A stretch of DNA of 33,723 nucleotides from CAZKRU01 sp964555235 (GCA_964555235.1 CAZKRU010000045.1:1-33723); one strand, 5' to 3'; counted from the stretch's first letter, positions 1-8,540 are shown. The notes: a model not told the origin generated them from the sequence alone. Made by a program: numbers and translations.

Positions 1-763
1 GATCATCGGTGAGAAGGGCAGAGCCCGTGGAGAGCGCTTCGAAGACGCGCATGTTCAGATCGTTTTTAAAGGCGCGATTGAAAACAAGTTTTGATTTCGA
101 AAAGACGGTGGCCATGTCGGTCCAAAAACAACGTTCGACGTGGAGATTGAATTGGCTCCGGATTTTTTCGAGAAGTTCCGAACGGGGGTGTCCCGGTTGA
201 ATCGTTCCAATGAAACTGATGTCGTACGGTTTCTCTCCGGGAGATTTTCGATGAACTTTTGGTTCACAAGCGACGGGAAGCCAATTGACGCGACGGCATC
301 CAGCTTGTTGAAAGGCGGGAACGTAGTCGCGATGCACCACAAAGGTGTAGTCAAACATCCGTGCCCACTTTGGATGCCAACTCCAGTTAATATGACTGTC
401 GATCATGTAGCAGGCGGAGGGACATGAAAGTGCATCGAGATTTTTCGGGTGAAAGCCGGGAACGGATTCGACCCAGAGGAAAAGATCGGGATGATGTTCC
501 TTCGGGATTTGATCGAGAATGGCTTTGAGATCCGGTTCGTAACCGGTCGGAATATCGTGATCTTTGATGGGGACTTTGAGATCTTTTAAATTCCAAGCTT
601 CGAGAATGGCCCCTTCGATTTTTGGGCCGAGAGTAACGACTTGGCAGACTTGGCGCAGAGCCTCTTCGAGGTAAGCTGCGGTCGTGATCGGATAGGAGAC
701 GTAAGCGAGCCAGATTTTAAACTTGGAAGCATTTGGAGGCGGTTGAAGTGCAGTGGCTAGCAT
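1..763 (-). CDS. CgeB-like glycosyltransferase, 3' end cut by window edge
   Basis: An uninterrupted minus-strand frame of 254 codons begins at ATG 763, the first ATG after an in-frame stop about 20 bases upstream, and runs off the left edge. The visible product has no signal peptide and starts with a Rossmann-like opening (KIWLAYVSYP, residues 16-25). Further on it has YDISFIGT (180-187) and a C-terminal NMRVFEALSTGSALLTDD block (237-254). That last block matches the sugar-nucleotide-binding part of the CgeB / Glyco_trans_1_2 family of GT-B glycosyltransferases, where it reads roughly NxRxFEALACGxxLLTD. The family makes surface glycans or glycosylates proteins in the cytoplasm; donor and acceptor cannot be told here. 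It is divergent from the SGNH gene at 949, with 185 bases between them. No good Shine-Dalgarno precedes the ATG, so the start is moderately certain. The C-terminus is missing. Confidence 0.82.
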   Translation of the reverse strand, partial: MLATALQPPPNASKFKIWLAYVSYPITTAAYLEEALRQVCQVVTLGPKIEGAILEAWNLKDLKVPIKDHDIPTGYEPDLKAILDQIPKEHHPDLFLWVESVPGFHPKNLDALSCPSACYMIDSHINWSWHPKWARMFDYTFVVHRDYVPAFQQAGCRRVNWLPVACEPKVHRKSPGEKPYDISFIGTIQPGHPRSELLEKIRSQFNLHVERCFWTDMATVFSKSKLVFNRAFKNDLNMRVFEALSTGSALLTDD

Positions 764-948
764 GATGAACGCGAGGGGACGTTAGGATTTTTGTGAGGGA
801 ACATCAAGATTAAAGCCTTGTCTGCGAAACGGGAAATCAAGGTTCGTTTCGAGATTGCGCAGCGAGCGGATATTGCTAGCTTCATTGAATCAGCACGGGG
901 GGAGCGGGTTGGTTCCTCTGGGTTGTTGTCAATTACCAGAGAGACCCC
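764..948. promoter_or_regulatory. Divergent intergenic region between glycosyltransferase and SGNH gene
   Basis: These 185 bases separate two divergent genes and must hold both promoters. No sigma-70 pair with good spacing stands out on either strand and no convincing coding frame is present. The only ribosome-binding hint is a weak AGAG about 5 bases before ATG 949. Confidence 0.4.
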
Positions 949-1992
949 ATGGATGCTTTAGAAAACGGTCCGAACCTTTCAAAGTCAAAGGAGATCTTAT
1001 TTTTTTCGATCGGCTTTTTCTTGATTGCGCTGGTCATGTTCATTGGAGGTGAGGTGGCGTTGAGGTTGATGGGGTATGAGCCGTGGCGACCGAAGGAGAA
1101 TCATTTGCAGGTGACTCCTGGGGGGGGCTTTTATCGCAAAGAGCCAAGGCTAGGCTATACTCATATTCCTGGGAAATTTCAAGTGACTCTCCCCACGGAT
1201 TATTCATTTAATGTCACTCACTTGCCGAATACGCTTCGCATTACGCATCCGCTGGAAAGTTACGATGAGAAAAAACATAAAGATGAAATCTGGATTTTTG
1301 GATGTTCATTTACCCATGGATGGAGTCTCAATGATGAGGAAACTTATCCGTGGCTTCTACAGCAGCGCTTTCCCACTGCAGAAGTAGTCAATTTTGGCGT
1401 CGGAGGGTATGGCACGGTGCATTCGATGATCCAATTTAAACAGGCGCTTGAAGTGAGTCGCCCCAAGGTCGTCGTTCTTGCCTACGCGGGCTTCCATGAT
1501 GAAAGAAATCTTTTTCTTCGAAGTCGAGCGAAGACCATCGTTCCTTATAATAAACTGGTGCCGATGGAGATGCCCTGTGCGCGAATCGATCGAGCGGGTG
1601 TGTTACATTTTTCCATGGCTAAAGTTGAGTATGCTGAGCTTCCGTTCATGAGATATTCGGCATTGATGGATTTCATTGATATGAAATTGAATCGAGTTGA
1701 ATATCGGTTTTGTCGGAGTCATGCGGTCTCCGAGGCATTGGTGAAGGAGATGGAGAGAATTGCGAGGGAGCATCAGATTAAATTTGTCGTGGTCGGAATT
1801 TCTCAGGAGCCGAATACGCTTGCCATGATGCGCTTTGCGCAAGAGCAGGGAATTCCAAGTCTCGATATCTCAGTAGATGATCGGATCAAAGAGAACTCAA
1901 ACGCACCGCATGACTCGCATCCGAGCGCGATTGCGAATCGGAAGTACGCAGACAAAATAGAATCCTTTCTGAAAGCGGATCGTTATTTTTGA
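949..1992 (+). CDS. Membrane-anchored SGNH/GDSL-type hydrolase
   Basis: 347 residues. One N-terminal membrane segment (about residues 16-36) follows a short cytoplasmic tail, so the catalytic domain should lie outside the inner membrane. The SGNH pattern is visible: block I is IFGCSFTHGWS with the likely nucleophile Ser120, GVGGYG (150-155) supplies the oxyanion Gly, and block V is DSHPS with Asp322 and His324. The usual block III Asn is not obvious (AYAGFHDE, 178-185). Such proteins are often O-acetyl esterases or acyltransferases acting on surface polysaccharides, and the CgeB-like neighbour fits that, but the substrate is inferred only. ATG 949 is chosen because it gives the tail-membrane-domain order; a frame opening at 855 is a different, non-coding frame. 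It is followed by a 223-base gap and then mraZ, so it is probably not part of the dcw transcript. Confidence 0.8.
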   Translation: MDALENGPNLSKSKEILFFSIGFFLIALVMFIGGEVALRLMGYEPWRPKENHLQVTPGGGFYRKEPRLGYTHIPGKFQVTLPTDYSFNVTHLPNTLRITHPLESYDEKKHKDEIWIFGCSFTHGWSLNDEETYPWLLQQRFPTAEVVNFGVGGYGTVHSMIQFKQALEVSRPKVVVLAYAGFHDERNLFLRSRAKTIVPYNKLVPMEMPCARIDRAGVLHFSMAKVEYAELPFMRYSALMDFIDMKLNRVEYRFCRSHAVSEALVKEMERIAREHQIKFVVVGISQEPNTLAMMRFAQEQGIPSLDISVDDRIKENSNAPHDSHPSAIANRKYADKIESFLKADRYF

Positions 1993-2062
1993 CAGCACAG
2001 GGTGAAGGAAGAGGGCGCTCTTTTCTCACATTTACTAATAGACCTCTGTCAGAGAAAAGGGA

Positions 2063-2081
2063 TTAGAAGAGGGTCTTCTAA
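2063..2081 (+). terminator. Perfect 8-bp inverted repeat with GGG loop
   Basis: TTAGAAGA (2063-2070) and TCTTCTAA (2074-2081) form a perfect stem around a three-base loop, followed by AATTT. It lies about 70 bases after the SGNH stop. The stem is A/T-rich and there is no long T run, so it is a weak terminator candidate and could instead be a protein-binding site in the mraZ upstream region. Confidence 0.35.
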
Positions 2082-2102
2082 AATTTACAGTCAATACTTT
2101 AT

Positions 2103-2116
2103 TATACGTTCGTATA
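2103..2116. promoter_or_regulatory. Palindrome TATACG-TT-CGTATA upstream of mraZ
   Basis: Two perfect 6-base half sites are separated by TT. The position, about 100 bases before mraZ and upstream of the TTGACG box at 2163, suits a transcription-factor site. No known regulator is recognised from the sequence. Confidence 0.3.
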
Positions 2117-2162
2117 CCTGTTGAGATTCAAGCACTTAGATAAAATTTTTTAAACAGAACGC

Positions 2163-2215
2163 TTGACGTTAATGGGGTGAAGTGTCTAGAAATGTCTTAA
2201 AGTGTTATAAAAATA
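2163..2215 (+). promoter_or_regulatory. Putative mraZ (dcw) promoter and MraZ operator
   Basis: TTGACG (2163-2168) resembles a -35 box; the best -10 at about 18 bases is only TAGAAA (2187-2192). Overlapping it are four units in a strict 10-bp phase: TTAATGG (2169), GAAGTGT (2179), GAAATGT (2189) and AAAGTGT (2199), each with a 3-base spacer. MraZ sites in Mollicutes are described as tandem AAAGTG[T/G] with 3-base spacers, and E. coli sites as TGGGN with 5-base spacers; both have the same 10-bp period. The last unit ends 11 bases before the mraZ ATG, as expected for autorepression. Direct sequence match; binding is inferred. Confidence 0.7.
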
Positions 2216-2665
2216 ATGGCAAATGTTTCTCAAAACCAGTTTCGTGCGACTTACACGGATCATTTCGAACATTCTTTCGATTTGAAGGGTCGGATCACCG
2301 TGCCTTCGGAATGGCGTACGGAGCATCATGAAACGATTCTTTATGTGGTGCCGGCAGCTGAGCGTTTGATGGTTTATCCGGCTTCTTGGTTTAGTCGGCA
2401 GCAGGAAAAATTTTCAGATCTGCCGTCCAGCGATTCACGTCGTCAAAGTTTTCAAAAATTGGCGGCGCTCGTTCAGCAAGTGGAGCCGCAACAACAAGGG
2501 CGCATTTTGATCAAGGAAAAACTCCGCAAGGCGGTGGGTCTGGAGAAGGATACGCTTTTAGTGGGTCGATCCGATCACTTCGAAATTTGGAATGTGGAAA
2601 AGGGCCGTCAGCAATTGCCGAAGAACCTGGTGTTTGAGGACATTGCGGGCGAACTCGGAATCTAA
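2216..2665 (+). CDS. mraZ: Transcriptional regulator MraZ
   Basis: 149 residues, the usual size. Two SpoVT/AbrB-like (MraZ) half-domains are visible: the first carries FDLKGRITVPSEWR (about residues 21-34) and the second carries QQGRILIKEKLRKAVGL (about 93-109), the D/Q-x-GR-x-x-(I/V) signature of the family. MraZ forms a ring-shaped oligomer that binds tandem repeats in front of its own operon and controls division and wall genes. Here it is first of sixteen co-directional genes, directly preceded by four 10-bp-spaced repeats of the expected kind. No clear Shine-Dalgarno lies before ATG 2216, because the operator repeats occupy that space. rsmH follows within 15 bases. Confidence 0.97.
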   Translation: MANVSQNQFRATYTDHFEHSFDLKGRITVPSEWRTEHHETILYVVPAAERLMVYPASWFSRQQEKFSDLPSSDSRRQSFQKLAALVQQVEPQQQGRILIKEKLRKAVGLEKDTLLVGRSDHFEIWNVEKGRQQLPKNLVFEDIAGELGI

Positions 2666-2680
2666 GCATGCGTGCGAAAA

Positions 2681-3616
2681 ATGGGTGTGACTCCAAACGA
2701 TACCCATCAGCCAGTCTTCCTTCGGGAATTTCTGGAAGCCGCAAATCCTCAATCGGGCCAACGCTGGATTGACGGAACGTTTGGAAGAGGAGGGCATACG
2801 AAGGCCCTTCTGGAACGCGGAGCATCGGTGCTTGCCCTGGATCAAGATGGGGAAGCCGAAGCTGCTGCCGTTTCGTTCATGGCAGGGTGGCCGCAACAGT
2901 TTGATTTTGTGCGGGAAAATTTTAGAGCCATGAAACATGTGTGTGAAAAGCGAGGCTGGGCGCCGGTGAACGGGATTCTTTTGGATCTCGGCGTCTCTTC
3001 GCCTCAATTTGACACGGCTTCACGCGGATTTAGTCTACGCCAGGATGGCCCCCTCGATATGCGCATGGATGCGCGCTCCCCTTTCACGGCATCGGATTTA
3101 CTTCGTGACTCAGACGAAGCGGAACTGGCTCGAATTTTTCGCGTCTATGGCGATGAGCCTGATGCTCGGCGTTTGGCTCGAATGATTGTGACCGAACGAG
3201 CCAAGCAACCAATCGAGCGGACCAAGCAGCTGGCAGATTTAATTGAAAAGACGGTTCCATGGCGCAAAGCGAAAGGGGTTCATCCAGCGACTCGCGTTTT
3301 TCAAGCATTGCGACTGGCTGTGAATCGCGAAATCGAAGCGCTGGAGACGGTGCTTCCAGATGCGAGCGAGCTTTTGGTTGAGGGCGGTGTGCTGGCGGTC
3401 ATTAGTTTTCACTCCGGAGAAGATCGCCGCGTGAAGCATTTTTTCCGCGATCACGGCGATGAGGAGATCGACACGGAAAAGGCCGGCTATCGCATCGCCA
3501 ATCCGGAGCGCTGGTTTGATCGGGTAGGACGGTTTATGCCGAGTGAAGAAGAAGTTGAACAAAATCCGCGGGCGCGCAGTGCGCGTTTACGGATGGCATG
3601 GAGGATCCAATCATGA
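2681..3616 (+). CDS. rsmH: 16S rRNA (cytosine(1402)-N(4))-methyltransferase RsmH
   Basis: About 311 residues. RsmH (MraW) transfers a methyl group from SAM to N4 of C1402 in the 16S rRNA decoding centre. Signatures in order are DGTFGRGGHTKALL (SAM-binding loop), LALDQD, ILLDLGVSSPQFD, RGFSLRQDGPLDMRMD, HPATRVFQALRLAVNREI and the C-terminal SFHSGEDRRVKHFFR. All family hallmarks are intact. ATG 2681 is preferred; an in-frame GTG at 2672 would add three residues, and neither has a good Shine-Dalgarno. It follows mraZ directly and its stop overlaps the ftsL start as ATGA at 3613-3616, the classic dcw arrangement. Confidence 0.97.
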   Translation: MGVTPNDTHQPVFLREFLEAANPQSGQRWIDGTFGRGGHTKALLERGASVLALDQDGEAEAAAVSFMAGWPQQFDFVRENFRAMKHVCEKRGWAPVNGILLDLGVSSPQFDTASRGFSLRQDGPLDMRMDARSPFTASDLLRDSDEAELARIFRVYGDEPDARRLARMIVTERAKQPIERTKQLADLIEKTVPWRKAKGVHPATRVFQALRLAVNREIEALETVLPDASELLVEGGVLAVISFHSGEDRRVKHFFRDHGDEEIDTEKAGYRIANPERWFDRVGRFMPSEEEVEQNPRARSARLRMAWRIQS

Positions 3617-3966
3617 GCAGTAATCGCATTAAAGGAAGTCAATCATTACATTGGGCCACCGTTCTGACTTGGATCGTGTTGATTGGGATGATGGCCGCAC
3701 TGGGGGTGAGCTATCTTGTTCTCAAAAATAAAATTCTTCGCATTGCTCAGGAGACGAGCAAACAGGAGCAGGAGCTGATTGCGTGGCGTGATCGCAACGC
3801 ACAACTTCAGGCGGCGATCCAGGTTTTGAAATCGCCTCAGGAATTACAGCGTCGTGTGGCGGGGGCGGGGTTGGTCAAGGTGACCGAACTTCAATGGATT
3901 CCGATGGATGTGGCGACGGGAACCAGGTTGGCGCGTGGCGTTCGCATTGAGGGGAAGGGGCCGTGA
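3613..3966 (+). CDS. ftsL: Cell division protein FtsL
   Basis: 117 residues. A short basic cytoplasmic tail, one membrane helix (about residues 17-38, LTWIVLIGMMAALGVSYLVL) and a periplasmic heptad-rich helix (about 42-78) are the FtsL/FtsB-type layout. The sequence is poorly conserved, so the name rests on topology plus position between rsmH and ftsI. FtsL links FtsQ and FtsB to FtsW/FtsI and activates septal synthesis. The start is set at ATG 3613, not the upstream ATG 3598: GGAGG (3600-3604) lies 8 bases before 3613, and this ATG overlaps the rsmH stop. No ftsB gene is seen in the window. Confidence 0.85.
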   Translation: MSSNRIKGSQSLHWATVLTWIVLIGMMAALGVSYLVLKNKILRIAQETSKQEQELIAWRDRNAQLQAAIQVLKSPQELQRRVAGAGLVKVTELQWIPMDVATGTRLARGVRIEGKGP

Positions 3967-3967
3967 G

Positions 3968-5680
3968 ATGAATCTCCGCATGCGCGCACTTCTGGTGACG
4001 GTCCTCTTATCGTTCGGGTTTACGATCGTCTCGCTGCGCCTTGTCCAGATTCAAATTGTGGATGCGGAGAAATACGAAGAAGAAGCGATTCGAAACCATT
4101 TTGTTAAGATTTCTGTTCCGGCACGCCGGGGGAGCGTTCAAGACGCTCGTGGAGTGGTCCTCTCCCAGACGTTAACCGTTTATGATATTCGCCTCGATGG
4201 GAAGGAGCTGAAGAATCCTGAGCAAACCCTTTCTTTGTTGGCAGAGAAGCTCGGACTCACTCGTGCCAAGATTCAAGAGCTTTACGATCCTGAAAAACGG
4301 TACGTATTGCTTCAGACGAATGTCGGTGAAGAGCAGATGAATGATTTGAAGTCGCTCAAGATCAAGGGACTTATTTTTGAAAAGAAGATGCTTCGTACCT
4401 ATCCGAATCACGAGCATGCCAGTCAGGTGATCGGATTTTTGGATGAACGGGGACGTGGAGGGGCGGGAGTGGAGCGTGCTTTTGACAAGGAATTGCGGGG
4501 AGTTTCCGGAGAACGCTGGATGGAGCGCGATGTGAAGAAGCGTGAAATTGCGGCATTTCGTCGAAAGGATGTCCGGGCGATTGACGGGAAGAATGTTCAG
4601 CTCACGTTGGATCTTTCGATTCAGCATGTGGTGGAGGAAGAACTTACCCGGGTGATGGCGAAGAGCGGCGCGGTGGCGGTGAGCGCCATTGTGATGCGTC
4701 CGAAGACGGGAGAAATTTTAGCGATGGCGAATCGTCCGACGTTTGATCCGAATGATCGCGAGACGTTCAAAATGGCAAATCTCCGGAACCGGTGTTTGAC
4801 CGATTTGGTGGAACCGGGCTCGACGTTCAAAATCGTAACACTGGCGGGAATTCTTCAAGAAGGGATGATGAATCTCGACACTTCCATCTTTTGTGAAAAC
4901 GGAAGTTTTTATTATGGGGATCGCTGGCTGCACGACGATGAACCTCATGGAATGCTTCCGGTCCGACAAGTCATGGCGCATTCGAGCAACATCGGGTTTG
5001 CGAAGATGGGGATCACGATGGGAGAAGAGAAAGTTTATGAATATGCGAAGAATTTTGGGTTTGGAAAAATCACGGGAACCCTTCCTTCTCAGGGGGAGAG
5101 TGCCGGGATTTTGAATCCGCTTTCGCGTTGGTCCAAAGTTTCCATCACTCGGGTTCCGATCGGTCATGAAGTCGGAGCGACTCCGATTCAGATGATTTCG
5201 GCAATCAGTGTGATTGCGAATGGGGGACGTCTAATGGAACCTCATTTGATTAAATCAGTGACCGATTCTCAAGGTCGGATCATCGAGATTCGTGCGCCGA
5301 AGGTGATTCGACAGGTCATCAGTGAATCGGTGGCGCGGCAGGTTTCAGAGGCGATGAAGCTTGTGGTGATTGACGGAACGGGAAAGCGTGCATCGGTTCC
5401 GGGATTTGCGGTCGCGGGAAAAACAGGAACGGCGCAGAAGGTGGTCGGGGGAACTTACTCCAAGGAAAAATATCTGGCCTCGTTCATCGGTTTCATGCCT
5501 GAGGAAAATCCTGAATTTGCGCTGTTGGTCATGGTTGATGAACCGAAGGGTCGTGAGTATCACGGCGGTCAAATTGCGGCTCCCGCGTTTAGCGCCATGG
5601 CAAATCAGATTGCTCAGTGCTTGAATCTGGTCCCGAAAAGTCTTCCCGCCAGCATGGCGATCCCGGAGGCAAAGCTATGA
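3968..5680 (+). CDS. ftsI: Septal peptidoglycan transpeptidase FtsI (PBP3)
   Basis: 570 residues. FtsI is the class B penicillin-binding protein that cross-links septal peptidoglycan in the periplasm with FtsW. A membrane helix at about residues 8-28 is followed by the dimerisation/pedestal domain (RRGSVQDARGVVLS, 53-66, and GVERAFDKELRG, 167-178) and the transpeptidase domain. Active-site motifs are intact: STFK with nucleophile Ser285, SSN at 339-341 and KTG at 485-487. There is no PASTA domain; the protein ends soon after the transpeptidase fold. ATG 3968 lies one base after the ftsL stop, behind a purine-rich GAGGGGAAGGGG tract; the longer frame from 3908 would lack a sensible membrane topology. 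It overlaps murE by ATGA at 5677-5680. Confidence 0.96.
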   Translation: MNLRMRALLVTVLLSFGFTIVSLRLVQIQIVDAEKYEEEAIRNHFVKISVPARRGSVQDARGVVLSQTLTVYDIRLDGKELKNPEQTLSLLAEKLGLTRAKIQELYDPEKRYVLLQTNVGEEQMNDLKSLKIKGLIFEKKMLRTYPNHEHASQVIGFLDERGRGGAGVERAFDKELRGVSGERWMERDVKKREIAAFRRKDVRAIDGKNVQLTLDLSIQHVVEEELTRVMAKSGAVAVSAIVMRPKTGEILAMANRPTFDPNDRETFKMANLRNRCLTDLVEPGSTFKIVTLAGILQEGMMNLDTSIFCENGSFYYGDRWLHDDEPHGMLPVRQVMAHSSNIGFAKMGITMGEEKVYEYAKNFGFGKITGTLPSQGESAGILNPLSRWSKVSITRVPIGHEVGATPIQMISAISVIANGGRLMEPHLIKSVTDSQGRIIEIRAPKVIRQVISESVARQVSEAMKLVVIDGTGKRASVPGFAVAGKTGTAQKVVGGTYSKEKYLASFIGFMPEENPEFALLVMVDEPKGREYHGGQIAAPAFSAMANQIAQCLNLVPKSLPASMAIPEAKL

Positions 5681-7152
5681 AGCTTTCCGAGCTTTTAGAG
5701 GTGATTCCGGGAATGAAAGTTCACGGTAATGTGGATCGTCCGGTGAATGGGTTGCAATACGATTCCCGTCGCGTTCAAAAGGATGAGATCTTCTTTGCGT
5801 GGAAGGGAGATAAGACGGACGGACAACAATTTATTCCCCAAGTGTTGGATCGAGGTGCGGCGGCGGTTGTCGTTGATCGTCCTTGGACGGGTCCGCATTC
5901 GGGAGCGACCCTCATCGAAGTTCCTGATGTGCGTCGTGCATTGGCGAAGATGGCGGCGGCTTTTCAAGGAAATCCTTCGGAGAAAATGTCTGTCGTGGGA
6001 GTGACGGGGACGAATGGGAAAACGACGACGAGCTTTTTATTGAAACATATTTTGGAAAAAAGTGGGCGTCGGAGTGGATTGATCGGAACGGTTCGCTACG
6101 AGATTGGGGAGCGGATTTTGCCTTCGAGTCGGACCACTCCCGAGGGAAATGACCTTCAGGAACTCTTTGCTCAGATGGTGGAGGCGGGAGCTTCGGCTGT
6201 CGTGATGGAAGTTTCGTCACACGCGTTGGATCAAGGACGCGTGGAGGGGACTCAATTTGAAGTAGCGCTTTTCACGAATTTAACCCAGGACCATTTGGAT
6301 TATCACGGGACGATGGAGAGTTACTTTGATGCGAAAGGGTTGTTATTTAAATCGCTCGGTCGCGGCGGCCACCCGGGAACGGCGGTTGTGAATCTGGATG
6401 ATCCCCAGGCGGAAGCACTCTTGGCAAAGGTCGACGTCAAGGCGCACCGACTGACCTTTAGTGTGGAGGGAAATCCGAAAGCCGATTTGCGTGCGGATAA
6501 AATTGTCTGTCATACGGGTGGCAGTCAGTTTGATCTCGTCTATCGAGGAGCCACTTTTCCGATGAGCACCTCCCTGATTGGAATGTTCAATGTGGAGAAC
6601 GTGCTCGCGGCGATTGGGGGGGCACTGGCACTAGGCGTTTCGACGGAGGAGATTATCGATCATTTGGAAGATGCTCCGAAAGTTCCGGGGCGGTTGGAAA
6701 CTTTTTATGCAAAGAATGGGATGGCAGTGGTGGTCGATTATGCACACACCGAAGATGCACTTCGAAAAACTCTGCAGACGCTTCGGGATTTGAATCCGAG
6801 TCGTTTGGTGGTGGTGATTGGATGCGGAGGAAGTCGCGATATCGGAAAGCGCCCTCGGATGGCTCAAGTCGCGGTGGAATTGGCAGATCTGGCGATTTTT
6901 ACATCAGACAATCCCCGGAATGAACCGGCAGAAACCATTTTGGAACAGATGGAAGCCGGCGTTCGAGGAGTCACTAATTTTCGTCGGGTTGAAGATCGTC
7001 GTGAAGCCATTGCTGAAGCGCTTCAAAGCGGCGGACCCGCCGATGTGGTTTGTATTGCGGGGAAGGGACATGAAACGACACAGGAAGTTGGCGGACGATT
7101 TCTTCCCTTTGATGACCGTCTGATCGTTCAGGAGTTATTAAATCTGAATTGA
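5677..7152 (+). CDS. murE: UDP-MurNAc-L-Ala-D-Glu:meso-DAP ligase MurE
   Basis: 491 residues. MurE adds the third amino acid to the UDP-MurNAc dipeptide using ATP in the cytoplasm. Three Mur-ligase domains are seen: a UDP-binding N-domain, the central ATPase domain with the P-loop GVTGTNGKTTTS, EVSSHALDQGRVEG and TNLTQDHLDYHG, and the C-terminal domain with VDYAHTEDALRKTL, GCGGSRDIGKRP and DNPRNEPAETI. The DNPR motif is the known marker for meso-diaminopimelate rather than lysine, so the wall is predicted to be DAP-type. The start overlaps the ftsI stop and has GGAGG (5665-5669) 7 bases upstream, which rules out the longer frame from 5617. Confidence 0.97.
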   Translation: MKLSELLEVIPGMKVHGNVDRPVNGLQYDSRRVQKDEIFFAWKGDKTDGQQFIPQVLDRGAAAVVVDRPWTGPHSGATLIEVPDVRRALAKMAAAFQGNPSEKMSVVGVTGTNGKTTTSFLLKHILEKSGRRSGLIGTVRYEIGERILPSSRTTPEGNDLQELFAQMVEAGASAVVMEVSSHALDQGRVEGTQFEVALFTNLTQDHLDYHGTMESYFDAKGLLFKSLGRGGHPGTAVVNLDDPQAEALLAKVDVKAHRLTFSVEGNPKADLRADKIVCHTGGSQFDLVYRGATFPMSTSLIGMFNVENVLAAIGGALALGVSTEEIIDHLEDAPKVPGRLETFYAKNGMAVVVDYAHTEDALRKTLQTLRDLNPSRLVVVIGCGGSRDIGKRPRMAQVAVELADLAIFTSDNPRNEPAETILEQMEAGVRGVTNFRRVEDRREAIAEALQSGGPADVVCIAGKGHETTQEVGGRFLPFDDRLIVQELLNLN

Positions 7153-7154
7153 GT

Positions 7155-8540
7155 ATGGAACGCTGTATGTTGCAAGAAATCGCAAAACGAATGGGAGGAC
7201 GACTGGTGCAGGGACGCGGAGAAGCGCTTCGTTTGCATACGGACAGTCGCACCTTGATTCCGGGAGATTGTTTTGTGGCGTTACGCGGGGACCAATTTGA
7301 TGGACACGGCTATGTGAAGGGGGCAGCGGAAGCGGGAGCGGTCGGTGCGGTGGTTTCCCGGATACCAGAAGAAAAACTTCCTGAAGGTTTTGGTCTGATT
7401 CTGGTGGATGATCCGCTCCTGGCGTTACAGCGCTACAGTGCGGACTATCGGAAACGATTGGGACTTTGCACCGTTGGAGTGACGGGAAGCAGTGGGAAGA
7501 CGAGTACGAAAGAGATGATTGCGAGTGTGCTGTCGCAACGTTATCGGACCCAGGCGACGGAAGGAAATTTAAACAATCATATCGGGGTTCCGATGACACT
7601 CTTGAATTTTCGTCCTGAAACGGAATACGGAGTTGTTGAGATGGGGATGAATCATCCGGGTGAAATTGCTCCTTTGGCGGAGATGAGTGCGCCTCGCATC
7701 GGGGTGATTACGATGATTGGTCATGCGCACGTCGAGAATTTTTCGGATGTTCACGGAATTGCAGAGGAAAAGTCGGAACTTCTTAGGGCGCTTCCTGCGG
7801 ATGGTGTGGCGGTCTTGAATGCGGAAGATCCGTTCTGTTCCTATCTTTGCACGCGCACCCAGGCGCAAATTGTTTTGGTTGGAAATTCGGATGCGGCGGA
7901 ATGGCGCGCTGAACGAGTGGCACTTTCGGAGTCGGGAATTTCATTTGATCTCGTTCATCACGATCGTCGGGCTCCGGTTTCGCTTCCGTTCTGGAATCGT
8001 AAAATGGTCTGCAATGCGTTGCTCGCTGCGGGAGTCGGTGGTGCGGCGGGCTTGACCTTGGAAGAGATTGCCAAGGGGTTGGGTGCGGTCTCATTGCCGG
8101 GCCATCGGATGAAAGTGATTCATGCTGGAAATCGTCTGATTATCAATGACGCCTACAACGCCAATCCGGAATCCATGATCGCTGCTTTGGAAACCCTTCA
8201 AGAAATTCCGGGCGTCGGTGCGAGACTGGCCATTTTGGGATCGATGGGTGAACTGGGAGAGCGTGCGGAAGCGCTTCATCAGGACGTGGGAGAAGATGCA
8301 GCACATCGGAAATTGGACGGAGTCATTTTCGTCGGACCCCAATCGAAATTCTATTTGGCGGGTTGGAAAAAAGCGGGGGGATCGATGGATGTCGCATTTA
8401 CGGTGGAGTCGTCCGAAGCGGCGCTTGAATCACTCAAGTCACTTCCCGATGCAGGATTACTTCTCGTGAAGGGGTCCCGATTTATGAAGTTGGAACGGGT
8501 GGTCGAATATTTGACCGGAAATGCCGGGGGGGGGCACTAA
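7155..8540 (+). CDS. murF: UDP-MurNAc-tripeptide--D-Ala-D-Ala ligase MurF
   Basis: About 461 residues. MurF joins D-Ala-D-Ala to the UDP-MurNAc tripeptide, finishing the soluble pentapeptide precursor. The P-loop reads VTGSSGKTSTKEMI; GNLNNHIGVPMTLL, VEMGMNHPGEI and INDAYNANPESM are the MurF-specific blocks, all intact, with LGSMGELGERAEALH in the C-domain. The start is uncertain: ATG 7155 is preferred, while a TTG at 7149 would overlap the murE stop (TTGA) and add two residues. The only Shine-Dalgarno-like AGGAG (7130-7134) is rather far from both. mraY follows one base after the stop. Confidence 0.95.
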   Translation: MERCMLQEIAKRMGGRLVQGRGEALRLHTDSRTLIPGDCFVALRGDQFDGHGYVKGAAEAGAVGAVVSRIPEEKLPEGFGLILVDDPLLALQRYSADYRKRLGLCTVGVTGSSGKTSTKEMIASVLSQRYRTQATEGNLNNHIGVPMTLLNFRPETEYGVVEMGMNHPGEIAPLAEMSAPRIGVITMIGHAHVENFSDVHGIAEEKSELLRALPADGVAVLNAEDPFCSYLCTRTQAQIVLVGNSDAAEWRAERVALSESGISFDLVHHDRRAPVSLPFWNRKMVCNALLAAGVGGAAGLTLEEIAKGLGAVSLPGHRMKVIHAGNRLIINDAYNANPESMIAALETLQEIPGVGARLAILGSMGELGERAEALHQDVGEDAAHRKLDGVIFVGPQSKFYLAGWKKAGGSMDVAFTVESSEAALESLKSLPDAGLLLVKGSRFMKLERVVEYLTGNAGGGH

